Below, piece by piece: positions 1 to 8,090 of a DNA stretch of 40,041 nt (positions are counted from its first letter, which is position 1; each line of letters starts with the position of its first letter). The translations under genes and the position numbers were made by a program. Source of the stretch: Hyphomicrobiales bacterium (GTDB lineage Bacteria; Pseudomonadota; Alphaproteobacteria; Rhizobiales; Xanthobacteraceae); assembly GCA_017305555.1 (NCBI GenBank), contig JAFKKM010000050.1, positions 1-40,041 on the forward strand. The letters run 5' to 3'. The notes under the pieces are model-generated. The model had not been told where the DNA came from. It saw only the letters and a list, made by a program, of their open reading frames with translations, and did not search any database.

Positions 1-477
1 GCGCATTTCGCCTCGCGCGAGGCGCTGGTAGTCGAGGCATTCGTCTACGCGATGGAGCGCTCCAACGCGGCGTGGCGGAAGAAAACCGAGCCGATGCCGC
101 CGGAGGAGCGTTTCGCGGCCATCGTGGACTCCTACCTGAGCCCCACCCATCGCGATGATCCCGGGCGTGGCTGCGCGCTGCCCGCGCTGGCGGCGGAAAT
201 CGGACGTGAAAGCGTCAAGACCCGTCGGGCTTTTGCCGCCAAACTCGAGGAGATGGTGGAGATGCTGGCCGAGCAAATTCCCGACGCGCCCGCCGAGGCG
301 GCACGGGAGCAAGCGATGGCCGCGCTTGCCACCATGGTGGGCACGCTGGTGCTGGCGCGGGCGGGCGGCTCCGGCAAGCTGTCGGACGATATCCTCGCCG
401 CTGGCCGGGACGCCCTGCTGGAGAAGCCAGCACCGGTGAAAGCGCGCGCGAAAAAGCCTGCCACAAAAGGGGCGTAA
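1..477 (+). CDS. TetR/AcrR-family transcriptional regulator, 5' end cut by the window
   Basis: The reading frame is open from base 1 and ends at TAA 475-477, giving 158 visible residues; the start lies before the window. The first visible residues, AHFASREALVVEAF, look like the end of a TetR helix-turn-helix, where family members carry a pattern close to YxHFxSKEALxxEAF. The rest is a helical ligand-binding domain with the GCALPALAAEIGR segment typical of one TetR subgroup, and a Lys/Ala-rich tail. A methionine at base 52 is inside the gene and is not the start, because homology continues upstream of it. It lies 147 bp before mmsA in the same direction, so it could control the valine genes, but nothing in the sequence proves this. 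The effector is unknown. Confidence 0.8.
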   Translation, partial: AHFASREALVVEAFVYAMERSNAAWRKKTEPMPPEERFAAIVDSYLSPTHRDDPGRGCALPALAAEIGRESVKTRRAFAAKLEEMVEMLAEQIPDAPAEAAREQAMAALATMVGTLVLARAGGSGKLSDDILAAGRDALLEKPAPVKARAKKPATKGA

Positions 478-624
478 GCCCTCCCATCAGGGTGGTTGCG
501 GCGCTATCGCGGCCCCGTGCACGCCATGTCTGCATTTTCGCAAACGGGTTGCGCGGAGAATCCATTTTCAAATGCCCGGCGAAAGGGCCAAACTGCCTTC
601 AGGAAGACTTTTCTGGAGGAAAAA

Positions 625-2118
625 ATGCGCTCGATCGGACATTTCATCGGCGGCAAGGCCGTCAAGGGCACATCTGGCCGTTTTGCCGACGTCTACCAGC
701 CGATGACCGGCGACGTGCAGGCGCAGGTCGCGCTGGCGACCAAGGCCGAGCTTCGCGCCGCCGTCGAGAACGCCAAGGCCGCGCAGCCGGCATGGGCCGC
801 AACCAACCCGCAGCGCCGCGCCCGCATTCTGATGAAGTTCCTCGAGCTTGTCGCCCGCGACAACGACACCATGGCCGAGCTGCTGGCGCGCGAGCACGGC
901 AAGACCATTCCGGACGCCAAGGGCGACATCCTGCGTGGCGTCGAAGTCGTCGAGTTCGTGCTCGGCGTTCCGCACCTGATGAAGGGCGAGTACACCGAGG
1001 GCGCAGGCCCGGGCATTGACATCTATTCGCTGCGCCAGCCGCTCGGCGTCGTCGCCGGCATTACCCCATTCAATTTCCCGGCGATGATCCCGATGTGGCA
1101 GTTCGCGCCGGCGATCGCCGCCGGCAATGCCTTCATCCTGAAGCCATCGGAGCGTGATCCGGGCGTGCCGATGCGCCTTGCCGAACTGATGCTGGAAGCC
1201 GGCCTGCCGGCGGGCATCCTGAACGTTGTCAACGGCGACAAGGAAGCCGTCGACGCGATCCTCGACGATCCGGATATCTCGGCAGTCGGCTTCGTCGGCT
1301 CGTCCTCCATTGCGCAGTACATCTATGAGCGCGCAGCGGCGACCGGCAAGCGGGCGCAGTGCTTCGGCGGTGCGAAGAACCACATGATCGTGATGCCCGA
1401 CGCCGACATGGATCAGGCGGTCGATGCGCTGGTCGGTTCCGGCTACGGCGCCGCCGGCGAGCGCTGCATGGCGGTGTCGGTTGCGGTGCCGGTCGGCAAG
1501 ACCACCGGCGATCGCCTGATGGAAAAGCTGATCCCGCGCGTCGAGAGCCTGAAGATCGGTCCGTCGATCGATCCGAGTGCGGATTTCGGTCCGCTGGTCA
1601 CCAAGGCGGCGCTGGATCGCGTCCGCAACTACGTCGATATCGGCGTCAAGGAAGGCGCGACGCTCGCGGTCGATGGCCGTGGCTTCAAGATGCAGGGCTA
1701 CGAGAACGGCTTCTACATGGGCGGCTGTCTGTTCGACAACGTCACCAAGGACATGCGTATCTACAAGGAAGAGATCTTCGGCCCGGTGCTGTCGGTGGTG
1801 CGTGCGCACGACTTCGACGAGGCGCTGCGGCTGCCGTCGGAGCACGAATACGGCAACGGCGTTGCGATCTTCACCCGCGACGGCGACTCCGCGCGTGAAT
1901 TCGCGGCCCGCGTCAATGTCGGCATGGTCGGCATCAACGTGCCGATCCCGGTGCCGGTGGCCTACTTCTCGTTCGGCGGTTGGAAGCGTTCCGGCTTCGG
2001 CGATCTCAACCAGTACGGCGCGGACTCGATCCGCTTCTACACCAAGACCAAGACGGTGACCGCGCGTTGGCCGTCCGGTGTTAAGGAAGGCGCCGACTTC
2101 GCGATGCCGACCAGCTAA
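625..2118 (+). CDS. mmsA: Methylmalonate-semialdehyde dehydrogenase (CoA-acylating)
   Basis: Cytoplasmic aldehyde dehydrogenase that converts methylmalonate semialdehyde, CoA and NAD+ to propionyl-CoA, the last step of valine breakdown (it also takes malonate semialdehyde). The 497-residue length is normal. The nucleophile is Cys281 in the GERCMA motif. The general-base glutamate of ordinary aldehyde dehydrogenases is replaced by Asn in GGAKNH, as expected for the CoA-dependent MMSDH branch. The ITPFNFPAM and EEIFGPVLS blocks are also present. The start at ATG 625 was chosen because GGAGGA lies at 615-620 and the protein aligns from MRSIGHFIGG; longer frames upstream lack a ribosome site. It is followed by a 161-bp gap with two hairpins, then the acyl-CoA dehydrogenase. 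Confidence in family and role is high. Confidence 0.96.
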   Translation: MRSIGHFIGGKAVKGTSGRFADVYQPMTGDVQAQVALATKAELRAAVENAKAAQPAWAATNPQRRARILMKFLELVARDNDTMAELLAREHGKTIPDAKGDILRGVEVVEFVLGVPHLMKGEYTEGAGPGIDIYSLRQPLGVVAGITPFNFPAMIPMWQFAPAIAAGNAFILKPSERDPGVPMRLAELMLEAGLPAGILNVVNGDKEAVDAILDDPDISAVGFVGSSSIAQYIYERAAATGKRAQCFGGAKNHMIVMPDADMDQAVDALVGSGYGAAGERCMAVSVAVPVGKTTGDRLMEKLIPRVESLKIGPSIDPSADFGPLVTKAALDRVRNYVDIGVKEGATLAVDGRGFKMQGYENGFYMGGCLFDNVTKDMRIYKEEIFGPVLSVVRAHDFDEALRLPSEHEYGNGVAIFTRDGDSAREFAARVNVGMVGINVPIPVPVAYFSFGGWKRSGFGDLNQYGADSIRFYTKTKTVTARWPSGVKEGADFAMPTS

Positions 2119-2137
2119 GCTGCTGTCGGACAACTTC

Positions 2138-2160
2138 GCTCCCGGACTGGTTCCGGGAGC
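2138..2160 (+). terminator. Perfect 9-bp hairpin after mmsA
   Basis: GCTCCCGGA at 2138-2146 and TCCGGGAGC at 2152-2160 form a perfect stem with a 5-base loop, 20 bp after the mmsA stop codon. No T-run follows, so it could be a weak terminator, a 3'-end stabiliser or a processing signal within the valine gene set, rather than a strong intrinsic terminator. Confidence 0.45.
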
Positions 2161-2236
2161 GGACTCCGGTTGGCGCGGCGCGCCGTCCGGGCTCGCTTCA
2201 ATCGGAACAGACCGATACAGTCACGAAACCGATGAA

Positions 2237-2253
2237 GCCCGCGCGTCGCGGGC
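2237..2253 (+). other. Perfect 7-bp hairpin ahead of the acyl-CoA dehydrogenase gene
   Basis: GCCCGCG at 2237-2243 pairs with CGCGGGC at 2247-2253 around a 3-base loop. It ends 26 bp before the ATG at 2280, so it would sit in the leader of the next gene if transcription reads through from mmsA. Its function is unknown. Confidence 0.35.
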
Positions 2254-2279
2254 TCGACGGTTGAATGCAGCGGGGTGAT

Positions 2280-3425
2280 ATGCAATTCGCGCTTAATGAA
2301 GATCAGATTGCGGTCCGCGATATGGCGCGGGACTTCGCGGCCGAGAAGATCGCGCCGTTCGCGCTAAAGTGGGACGAGGAGAAGCATTTTCCCGTCGACG
2401 TGATGCGGGAGGCGGCGAGCCTCGGCATCGGCGGCATCTACATCAAGGACGATGTCGGCGGTTCGGCGCTGACGCGCTTCGATGCCGCGCTGATCTTCGA
2501 AGCCTTGGCGCAGGGTTGCCCGACGGTGTCGTCGTTCATTTCGATCCACAACATGGCGTCATGGATGATCGATGCCTACGGTTCGAACGAGCAGCGCCAC
2601 AAGTGGTTGCCCAAGCTCTGCACTATGGAATTGCTGGCGAGCTATTGCCTCACCGAGCCGGGCGCGGGCTCTGATGCCGCCGCGCTGCGGACGCGGGCTG
2701 TGCGCGAGGGCGATCACTACGTTCTCAACGGCCAGAAGCAGTTCATCTCCGGTGCGGGCAGCACCGATCTGCTTGTTGCAATGGTGCGCACCGGCGATGC
2801 CGGCCCCGGCGGCATTTCGACGATCGTGATCGACGGCAAGACGCCGGGCGTGTCGTTCGGGGCCAATGAGCGCAAGATGGGCTGGAATGCGCAGCCAACC
2901 CGCGCTGTGATCTTCGAGAATGCACGCGTGCCGGTGGCTAATCGCCTCGGCGACGAAGGCATCGGCTTCAAGATCGCGATGGCCGGGCTCGATGGCGGAC
3001 GGCTGAACATCGCCGCCTGTTCGCTTGGCGGCGCGCAAAGTGCGCTCGATAAGACGTTGAGCTACATGAAAGAGCGCAAGGCGTTCAACAAGCGGCTCGA
3101 CGAGTTTCAGGCGCTGCAATTCCGCGTCGCCGACATGGCGACCGAACTGGAAGCGGCCCGCACCTTCCTGTGGCGCGCGGCGGTGGCGCTCGACAATAAG
3201 GATTCCGACGCCTCGATGTTGTGCGCGATGGCCAAACGCTTCGGCACGGATGTCGGCTTCGATGTCGCCAATCAGGCGCTGCAACTGCATGGCGGCTACG
3301 GCTATCTCGCCGAATACGGAATCGAGAAGATCGTGCGCGATCTGCGTGTGCATCAGATTCTGGAAGGCACCAACGAGATCATGCGGTTGATCGTGTCGCG
3401 CAAGCTGATCGAGGGCGCGCGATGA
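2280..3425 (+). CDS. Acyl-CoA dehydrogenase, probably isobutyryl-CoA dehydrogenase
   Basis: FAD flavoprotein that would oxidise isobutyryl-CoA to methacrylyl-CoA in valine breakdown, passing electrons to ETF. The protein has 381 residues, normal for short/branched-chain members. The flavin and substrate blocks CLTEPGAGSDAAAL and GGYGYLAEYGIEK are present, and the catalytic base is Glu362 in LEGTNEI, the place used by short-chain and isobutyryl-CoA dehydrogenases. The ATG at 2280 gives MQFALNEDQ, the usual N-terminus of the family; an upstream in-frame ATG at 2265 adds only five residues. The stop overlaps the next start by four bases (ATGA), which points to translational coupling with the hydrolase. 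Substrate choice is inferred from the flanking valine genes; a 2-methylbutyryl-CoA role cannot be excluded. Confidence 0.92.
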   Translation: MQFALNEDQIAVRDMARDFAAEKIAPFALKWDEEKHFPVDVMREAASLGIGGIYIKDDVGGSALTRFDAALIFEALAQGCPTVSSFISIHNMASWMIDAYGSNEQRHKWLPKLCTMELLASYCLTEPGAGSDAAALRTRAVREGDHYVLNGQKQFISGAGSTDLLVAMVRTGDAGPGGISTIVIDGKTPGVSFGANERKMGWNAQPTRAVIFENARVPVANRLGDEGIGFKIAMAGLDGGRLNIAACSLGGAQSALDKTLSYMKERKAFNKRLDEFQALQFRVADMATELEAARTFLWRAAVALDNKDSDASMLCAMAKRFGTDVGFDVANQALQLHGGYGYLAEYGIEKIVRDLRVHQILEGTNEIMRLIVSRKLIEGAR

Positions 3426-4495
3426 GTGCCGACGCAACCGAAGGCGATCTCATCGCCCGTCGTGAGGGCGCGGCCGGCGTGATCCGTCTCAATCGTCCGA
3501 AGGCGATCAATGCGCTGACGCTGGAAATGACCCGCGACATGGACCGCGCGCTGGATGCGTTTCAGGCCGATCCTGCCGTCGCGCTGATCGTGCTGGAAGG
3601 CGCGGGTGAGCGCGGGCTGTGCGCCGGTGGTGACATTCGCGGACTTTACGACAGCGCGCGCGAGAAGGGCGATCTCGGCCCTGTGTTCTGGCGCGAGGAA
3701 TACATTCTCGACGACCGCATCGCACGCTTCCCTAAGCCCTATGTTGCATATATGGACGGGCTGGTGATGGGCGGCGGCACCGGGCTTGCGGCGCACGGCA
3801 GCCATCGTGTCGTCAACGACAAGACCAAGGTGGGGATGCCGGAAGTCGGCATCGGTTTCTTTCCCGACGTCGGCGGCACCTGGCTGCTGTCGCGCGCGCC
3901 GGGCGAGGTCGGCATTTATTTCGGCCTGACCGGGCAAACTATGAACGGGGCCGACGCGATCTATGCCGGCTTTGCCGATTTCTACGTACCGTCGACAAAA
4001 TGGCCGGAACTGCGTGCTGCGCTGACCGCTTTGTCGAACGGCGCCGATGCCACACAGGTTGCGAATACCATCCGTGGCTTCGCCGAGAAGCCGCAACCGG
4101 GTATCGCCGAACAACATCGCGCGCAGATCGACGCGCTGTTCGGACACGACAGCATCGAGGCTATTGTCGCCGCGTTGCGCGCCGACGATTCGGAGTTCGC
4201 GCAAGCGACCTTGAAGGCGATTGGCGAAAAATCTCCGACGAGCCTCAAGGTGGCGTTGAAGCTGTTGCGTGCGGCGCGCGGCTCTAAATCGTTGCAGGAA
4301 TGCCTCGCGCGCGAATATCGTGCTGCATTGCAGGTCTTCGATAGTGCGGAGTTCATCGAGGGCGTGCGCGCCGCGATCATCGACAAGGACCGGCAGCCGA
4401 AATGGCAGCCTTCGCGGATCGAGGACGTGACGCCGGAGATCGTCGATCGCTACTTCGCGCCGCGTCCCGGCGATCAACTGGTTTTTCCGAGGTAG
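3422..4495 (+). CDS. 3-hydroxyisobutyryl-CoA hydrolase (HIBCH family)
   Basis: Crotonase-fold thioesterase that releases 3-hydroxyisobutyrate from its CoA ester in valine degradation. The 357-residue length separates it from plain enoyl-CoA hydratases (about 260) and fits the HIBCH family. The oxyanion-hole motif LCAGGDIRGLY holds Gly69-Gly70-Asp71. MGGGTGL is at 116-122, and the catalytic pair is Glu141 in MPEVGIG and Asp149 in FPDVGG, with the 8-residue spacing known for human HIBCH. The ATG at 3422 overlaps the previous stop, fixing the start. The gene lies between isobutyryl-CoA dehydrogenase and mmsB, matching the pathway order. A hydratase role is unlikely given the length and the catalytic residues. 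Confidence 0.93.
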   Translation: MSADATEGDLIARREGAAGVIRLNRPKAINALTLEMTRDMDRALDAFQADPAVALIVLEGAGERGLCAGGDIRGLYDSAREKGDLGPVFWREEYILDDRIARFPKPYVAYMDGLVMGGGTGLAAHGSHRVVNDKTKVGMPEVGIGFFPDVGGTWLLSRAPGEVGIYFGLTGQTMNGADAIYAGFADFYVPSTKWPELRAALTALSNGADATQVANTIRGFAEKPQPGIAEQHRAQIDALFGHDSIEAIVAALRADDSEFAQATLKAIGEKSPTSLKVALKLLRAARGSKSLQECLAREYRAALQVFDSAEFIEGVRAAIIDKDRQPKWQPSRIEDVTPEIVDRYFAPRPGDQLVFPR

Positions 4496-4507
4496 ATGGA
4501 GTTAGAA

Positions 4508-4596
4508 CCGTCATTGCGAGCGAAGCGAAGCAATCCAGAAGGCAACGCGGCAAAGAGCTGGATTGCTTCGTCGCTAACGCTCCTCGCAATGACGGG
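4508..4596. repeat. Interspersed palindromic element between hibch and mmsB
   Basis: Left arm 4508-4538 and right arm 4558-4596 are inverted copies. CCGTCATTGCGAG pairs with CTCGCAATGACGG, and CGAAGCAATCCAG pairs with CTGGATTGCTTCG; a short mismatch lies between the two blocks. Elements of this GTCATTGCGAG type are scattered through many alphaproteobacterial genomes. It sits 12 bp after the hydrolase stop and could fold in the transcript and affect readthrough to mmsB. Confidence 0.8.
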
Positions 4597-4669
4597 TAAA
4601 ATGAGCGATCGGATTTCAAATTCATCTCGATCTTGATTGAGCTACACGACAAGCAAAAGAGGAAACGTC

Positions 4670-5557
4670 ATGGCGAACATCGCATTCATTGGCCTCGGCA
4701 ACATGGGCGGCCCGATGGCCGCGAACCTGGTGAAGGCCGGACACAAAGTTGCCGGCTTCGATCTGGTTGAGGCTTCGTGCGAGGCCGCGAAGGCCGCCGG
4801 TGCTTCGATCGCCGCCACAGCCGTCGACGCGGTGAAGGGCGCGGACGTCGTCGTCACCATGCTGCCGGCCGGCAAGCACGTCCTGTCGGTGTGGACCGAA
4901 ATTCTGCCGTCAGTCGCCAAGGGCGCGTTGCTGATCGATTGCTCGACCATTGACGTCGAAAGTGCGGTCGCGGCCCATGGCCTTGCCGCCAAGGCAGGCG
5001 TCGCTTCGGTCGATGCGCCGGTGTCCGGTGGCGTCGGCGGCGCGCAGGGCGCGACGCTCACCTTCATGTGCGGCGGCGACGACAAGGCGTTCGCGGCGGC
5101 GAAGCCAATCCTCGAGAAGATGGGTAAGAAGATCGTCCATTGCGGCAAGGCTGGCGCGGGGCAGGCGGCGAAAATCTGCAACAACATGATCCTCGGCATT
5201 TCGATGATCGGCGTCTGCGAGGCGTTCACGCTTGCCGAAAAACTCGGCCTGTCGCATCAGGCGCTGTTCGATGTGTCGTCGACCTCGTCGGGCCAGTGCT
5301 GGTCGCTGACGACCTATTGTCCGGTGCCGGGCCCGGTGCCGACCTCGCCGGCTAACAACGACTACAAGCCCGGCTTCGCCGCCGCGCTGATGCTGAAGGA
5401 CTTGAAGCTGTCGCAAGCGGCCTCCAAGGCAGCCGGTGCCGCGACGCCGCTCGGCGCCCACGCCGAGGAGATTTACGCGGCGTTCGAGAGGGCTGGCCAC
5501 GGCGGCGTGGATTTCTCCGGCATCATCCATCATTTGCGCGAGATCGCCGGAAAATAG
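4670..5557 (+). CDS. mmsB: 3-hydroxyisobutyrate dehydrogenase
   Basis: NAD+-dependent enzyme of the beta-hydroxyacid dehydrogenase family that oxidises 3-hydroxyisobutyrate to methylmalonate semialdehyde, the substrate of MmsA encoded 4 kb upstream. The protein has 295 residues. It starts with the Rossmann motif GLGNMGGPMA at 8-17, carries the substrate loop DAPVSGG at 115-121, and has the catalytic Lys168 in GAGQAAKICNN. The start is ATG 4670, preceded by AGAGGAAA at 4658-4665; a longer TTG-started frame would have no ribosome site and would precede the conserved N-terminus. An interspersed palindrome separates it from the hydrolase gene, so it may also be transcribed on its own. Confidence 0.95.
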   Translation: MANIAFIGLGNMGGPMAANLVKAGHKVAGFDLVEASCEAAKAAGASIAATAVDAVKGADVVVTMLPAGKHVLSVWTEILPSVAKGALLIDCSTIDVESAVAAHGLAAKAGVASVDAPVSGGVGGAQGATLTFMCGGDDKAFAAAKPILEKMGKKIVHCGKAGAGQAAKICNNMILGISMIGVCEAFTLAEKLGLSHQALFDVSSTSSGQCWSLTTYCPVPGPVPTSPANNDYKPGFAAALMLKDLKLSQAASKAAGAATPLGAHAEEIYAAFERAGHGGVDFSGIIHHLREIAGK

Positions 5558-5562
5558 TCGCT

Positions 5563-5666
5563 AGAGCGTTTTCGAGCGAAGTGGATACCGGTTTGCGTGA
5601 AGAAAACGCGTCAGAACAAAAAACCAGAGCCCCGTTCCGATTCCATCGGAACGGAAATGGCTCGGG
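5563..5666. repeat. Composite interspersed repeat with two hairpins
   Basis: The first half is GCGTTTTC (5566-5573) inverted against GAAAACGC (5602-5609), with a GTGGATACCGGTTTGCGTG core. The second half is a perfect 9-bp stem, CCGTTCCGA at 5632-5640 with TCGGAACGG at 5646-5654, flanked by GAGCC/GGCTC. A near-identical copy of the first half lies in reverse orientation at 22634-22684. It fills most of the 214-bp gap between mmsB and the acyl-CoA synthetase and may end transcription of the valine genes. Confidence 0.85.
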
Positions 5667-5771
5667 AGCGGCCTAGCGGGCAGTCTCGATCTAACGCAAA
5701 AGGCGGATTGCCCTGCCACGTTGCGTGGTGACATCCTGTCCCTGAATACAGCCATGATCGAGGTTGCGACG

Positions 5772-7502
5772 ATGACGACATTCCAGCAGGCCCGCCAGTT
5801 CCTTCTTGATCACCGCACCGATTATGCCGGCGCGGTGGCCGGCTTCAAATGGCCCGACCAGACAGAATTCAACTGGGCGCTCGACTGGTTCGACGCGGAC
5901 CTGGCGCGCGATCCGCAGAGCAAGGATCGCCCGGCGCTGTGGATCGTCGAGGCCGCGACCAACACCGAAACCAAGCTCACCTTCGCTGAACTGTCGCTTC
6001 GTTCCAACCGCGTGGCGAATTTTCTGCGCGCGCAAGGCTTGAAGCGCGGCGATCATCTGCTGCTGCTGCTCGGCAACGTGGTGCCGTTGTGGGAGACGAT
6101 GCTCGCCTGTATCAAGCTTGGTGTGGTCATCATTCCCGCCACCACGCTGCTGACGCCCGACGAATTGCAGGACCGGCTCGATCGCGGCCGCGCCAAGGCG
6201 GTGGTGGCCGCACAGGATCAGGTGGCGAAATTCGCTTCGCTCAAGAGCGGCGATCTCAAACGCATCGTGGTTGGGCCGGGCGGCGACGGCTGGCTGTCGT
6301 TTGAAAAGGCCTCCGCGTTCTCCGATTCCTTCACGCCCGACGGCGTGACGCGTGCCGATGATCCGATGCTGCTGTACTTCACCTCGGGCACCACGGCGAA
6401 GCCGAAACTGGTGCGTCACAGCCAGCGCAGCTATCCGGTCGGGCATCTGTCGACGATGTACTGGATCGGCCTGAAGCCCGGCGACATTCATCTGAACATT
6501 TCGTCGCCCGGCTGGGCCAAGCACGCCTGGAGTTGTTTCTTCGCACCGTGGAACGCGGGCGCTGCGGTATTCGTGGTCAATCAACCGCGCTTCGATGCCA
6601 AGAATCTCCTTACCACCATCGGCCGTTGCGGCGTCACCACGCTGTGCGCGCCGCCGACGGTATGGCGCATGTTCATTCAGGAGAAGCTCTCCGACTTCAA
6701 AGTGTCGCTGCGCGAGGTCTGTGGTGCCGGCGAGCCGCTCAATCCCGAGATCATCGATCAGGTGAAGGGCGCATGGGGTCTCACCATTCGCGACGGTTAC
6801 GGCCAGACCGAAACCACGGCGATGGTCGGCAATTCGCCGGAGCAGCCGCTGAAGGTCGGCTCGATGGGGCGGCCGATGCCGGGCTATCACATCCGCGTCG
6901 TCGATGCCGACGGCAATGCCGCCAAGGAAGGCGAGGTCGCACTGGTGCTCGGCGATCAGCGCCCGGCAGGCCTGATGCAAGGCTACCAGACCGACGACGG
7001 CAAACTCGCCGGCGCGGAAGGCGAGGTCTATCGCAGCGGCGACGTGGTCTTCGTCGATGACGACGGCTATCTCACTTTCGTCGGCCGCGCCGACGACGTG
7101 TTCAAATCGTCAGACTATCGCATCAGCCCGTTCGAACTGGAGAGCGTGCTGCTGGAGCACGATCTCGTCGCGGAAGCTGCGGTGATCCCGAGCCCAGATC
7201 CGATCCGGCTCGCGGTGCCCAAGGCTTATATCCTGCTGGTCGGCGATACGGAGCGCTCCGCTGCAACCGCGTTGTCGATCTTCCGCTTCCTGCAAGAGCG
7301 GCTGGCGCCGTTCAAGCGCATTCGTCGCATTGAACTCGTGACCGAACTGCCGAAGACCATCTCCGGCAAGATCCGCCGCGTGCAGTTGCGCCGCCTCGAA
7401 CACGACGGCGACCGCACCGACAAGCTGCGCGGCGCGGAATTCCGCGAAGAGGAGTTCCCGGAATTGCAGGCGGCACGGGCGGCAGGAGCGTCCGGAAGCT
7501 GA
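5772..7502 (+). CDS. AMP-forming acyl-CoA synthetase
   Basis: Adenylate-forming ligase that activates a carboxylic acid with ATP and CoA. All core motifs of the ANL superfamily are present: YFTSGTTAKPKL at 202-213, GYGQTET for aromatic stacking, YRSGD for ribose binding, GRADDVFKSSDYRIS at the hinge, and the C-terminal catalytic Lys533 in KTISGKIRR. The length of 576 residues fits the acetyl/medium-chain acyl-CoA synthetase-like group. Of two near starts, ATG 5772 was preferred because CGAGG lies at 5759-5763 at good spacing; ATG 5754 would add six residues. Its place between the valine genes and a MaoC/SDR pair suggests it feeds a short or branched acid into the same beta-oxidation-like route. 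The actual substrate cannot be read from the sequence. Confidence 0.92.
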   Translation: MTTFQQARQFLLDHRTDYAGAVAGFKWPDQTEFNWALDWFDADLARDPQSKDRPALWIVEAATNTETKLTFAELSLRSNRVANFLRAQGLKRGDHLLLLLGNVVPLWETMLACIKLGVVIIPATTLLTPDELQDRLDRGRAKAVVAAQDQVAKFASLKSGDLKRIVVGPGGDGWLSFEKASAFSDSFTPDGVTRADDPMLLYFTSGTTAKPKLVRHSQRSYPVGHLSTMYWIGLKPGDIHLNISSPGWAKHAWSCFFAPWNAGAAVFVVNQPRFDAKNLLTTIGRCGVTTLCAPPTVWRMFIQEKLSDFKVSLREVCGAGEPLNPEIIDQVKGAWGLTIRDGYGQTETTAMVGNSPEQPLKVGSMGRPMPGYHIRVVDADGNAAKEGEVALVLGDQRPAGLMQGYQTDDGKLAGAEGEVYRSGDVVFVDDDGYLTFVGRADDVFKSSDYRISPFELESVLLEHDLVAEAAVIPSPDPIRLAVPKAYILLVGDTERSAATALSIFRFLQERLAPFKRIRRIELVTELPKTISGKIRRVQLRRLEHDGDRTDKLRGAEFREEEFPELQAARAAGASGS

Positions 7503-7609
7503 CGTCGAGAGCTGGATCGAGGCCAAGATCGAAAATTTCCGCATATTTCGCTTGGCCATTGAACCTTTCTGTGAAAACTGCTGCCGAACATTTCGACAGC
7601 AGGACCAGA

Positions 7610-8074
7610 ATGAGCTTGACCATCACACGCGACGCCTATTTCGCCCTTGTCGGTAAGGAAATCGGGATATCCGCCTGGCACACCGTCGATCAGAGCCGGA
7701 TCGACGCTTTTGCTGACGTCACCGAGGACCATCAATTCATCCACATCGATCCGGAGCGGGCGGCGCGCGAGACGCCGTTCGGCGCCACGGTGGCGCATGG
7801 GTTCTTAACGCTGTCGTTGCTCAGCGTGTTCTCCTATGAAGCGCTGCCGAAGATCGAAGGCGCGACCATGGGTGTCAATTATGGCTTCGACAAGCTGCGC
7901 TTCGTCTCGCCCGTACGCGCCGGCTCGCGGGTGCGCGGGCGCTTCACGTTGACCGAAGCGAAGATGCGCGGGCCGAACGAACTGCTGTCGCGCACCAGCG
8001 TCAGCGTCGAGATCGACGGCGAAGCCAAGCCGGCACTGGCCGCCGATTGGCTCGGCCTCGTGTACTTTGCTTAA
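7610..8074 (+). CDS. MaoC-like (R)-specific enoyl-CoA hydratase
   Basis: Single-hotdog dehydratase of 154 residues that adds water to a trans-2-enoyl-CoA. The hydratase motif is intact: Asp40 and His45 in EDHQFIHID match the Asp-x4-His dyad of PhaJ-type hydratases, and TVAHGFLTLSL at 60-70 follows as expected. The ATG at 7610 was chosen because MSLTITRDAY aligns with family N-termini; an upstream ATG at 7559 adds 17 residues of no visible similarity. It starts 107 bp after the acyl-CoA synthetase and ends 16 bp before a short-chain dehydrogenase, so the two downstream genes are probably co-transcribed. In a cluster with no crotonase-type hydratase it may serve the hydration step; this is inference. 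Confidence 0.88.
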   Translation: MSLTITRDAYFALVGKEIGISAWHTVDQSRIDAFADVTEDHQFIHIDPERAARETPFGATVAHGFLTLSLLSVFSYEALPKIEGATMGVNYGFDKLRFVSPVRAGSRVRGRFTLTEAKMRGPNELLSRTSVSVEIDGEAKPALAADWLGLVYFA

Positions 8075-8090
8075 AATTGGGAATGACAGC

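Noticed and set aside
568-2133. Long open frame on the minus strand opposite mmsA
   Set aside because: The + strand gene is a complete, textbook MmsA; the reverse frame is Arg/His/Asp-rich with no family pattern, a usual shadow in high-GC DNA.
5691-6980. Minus-strand open frame opposite the acyl-CoA synthetase
   Set aside because: The sense gene carries all ligase motifs; the antisense product is low-complexity and unrecognisable.
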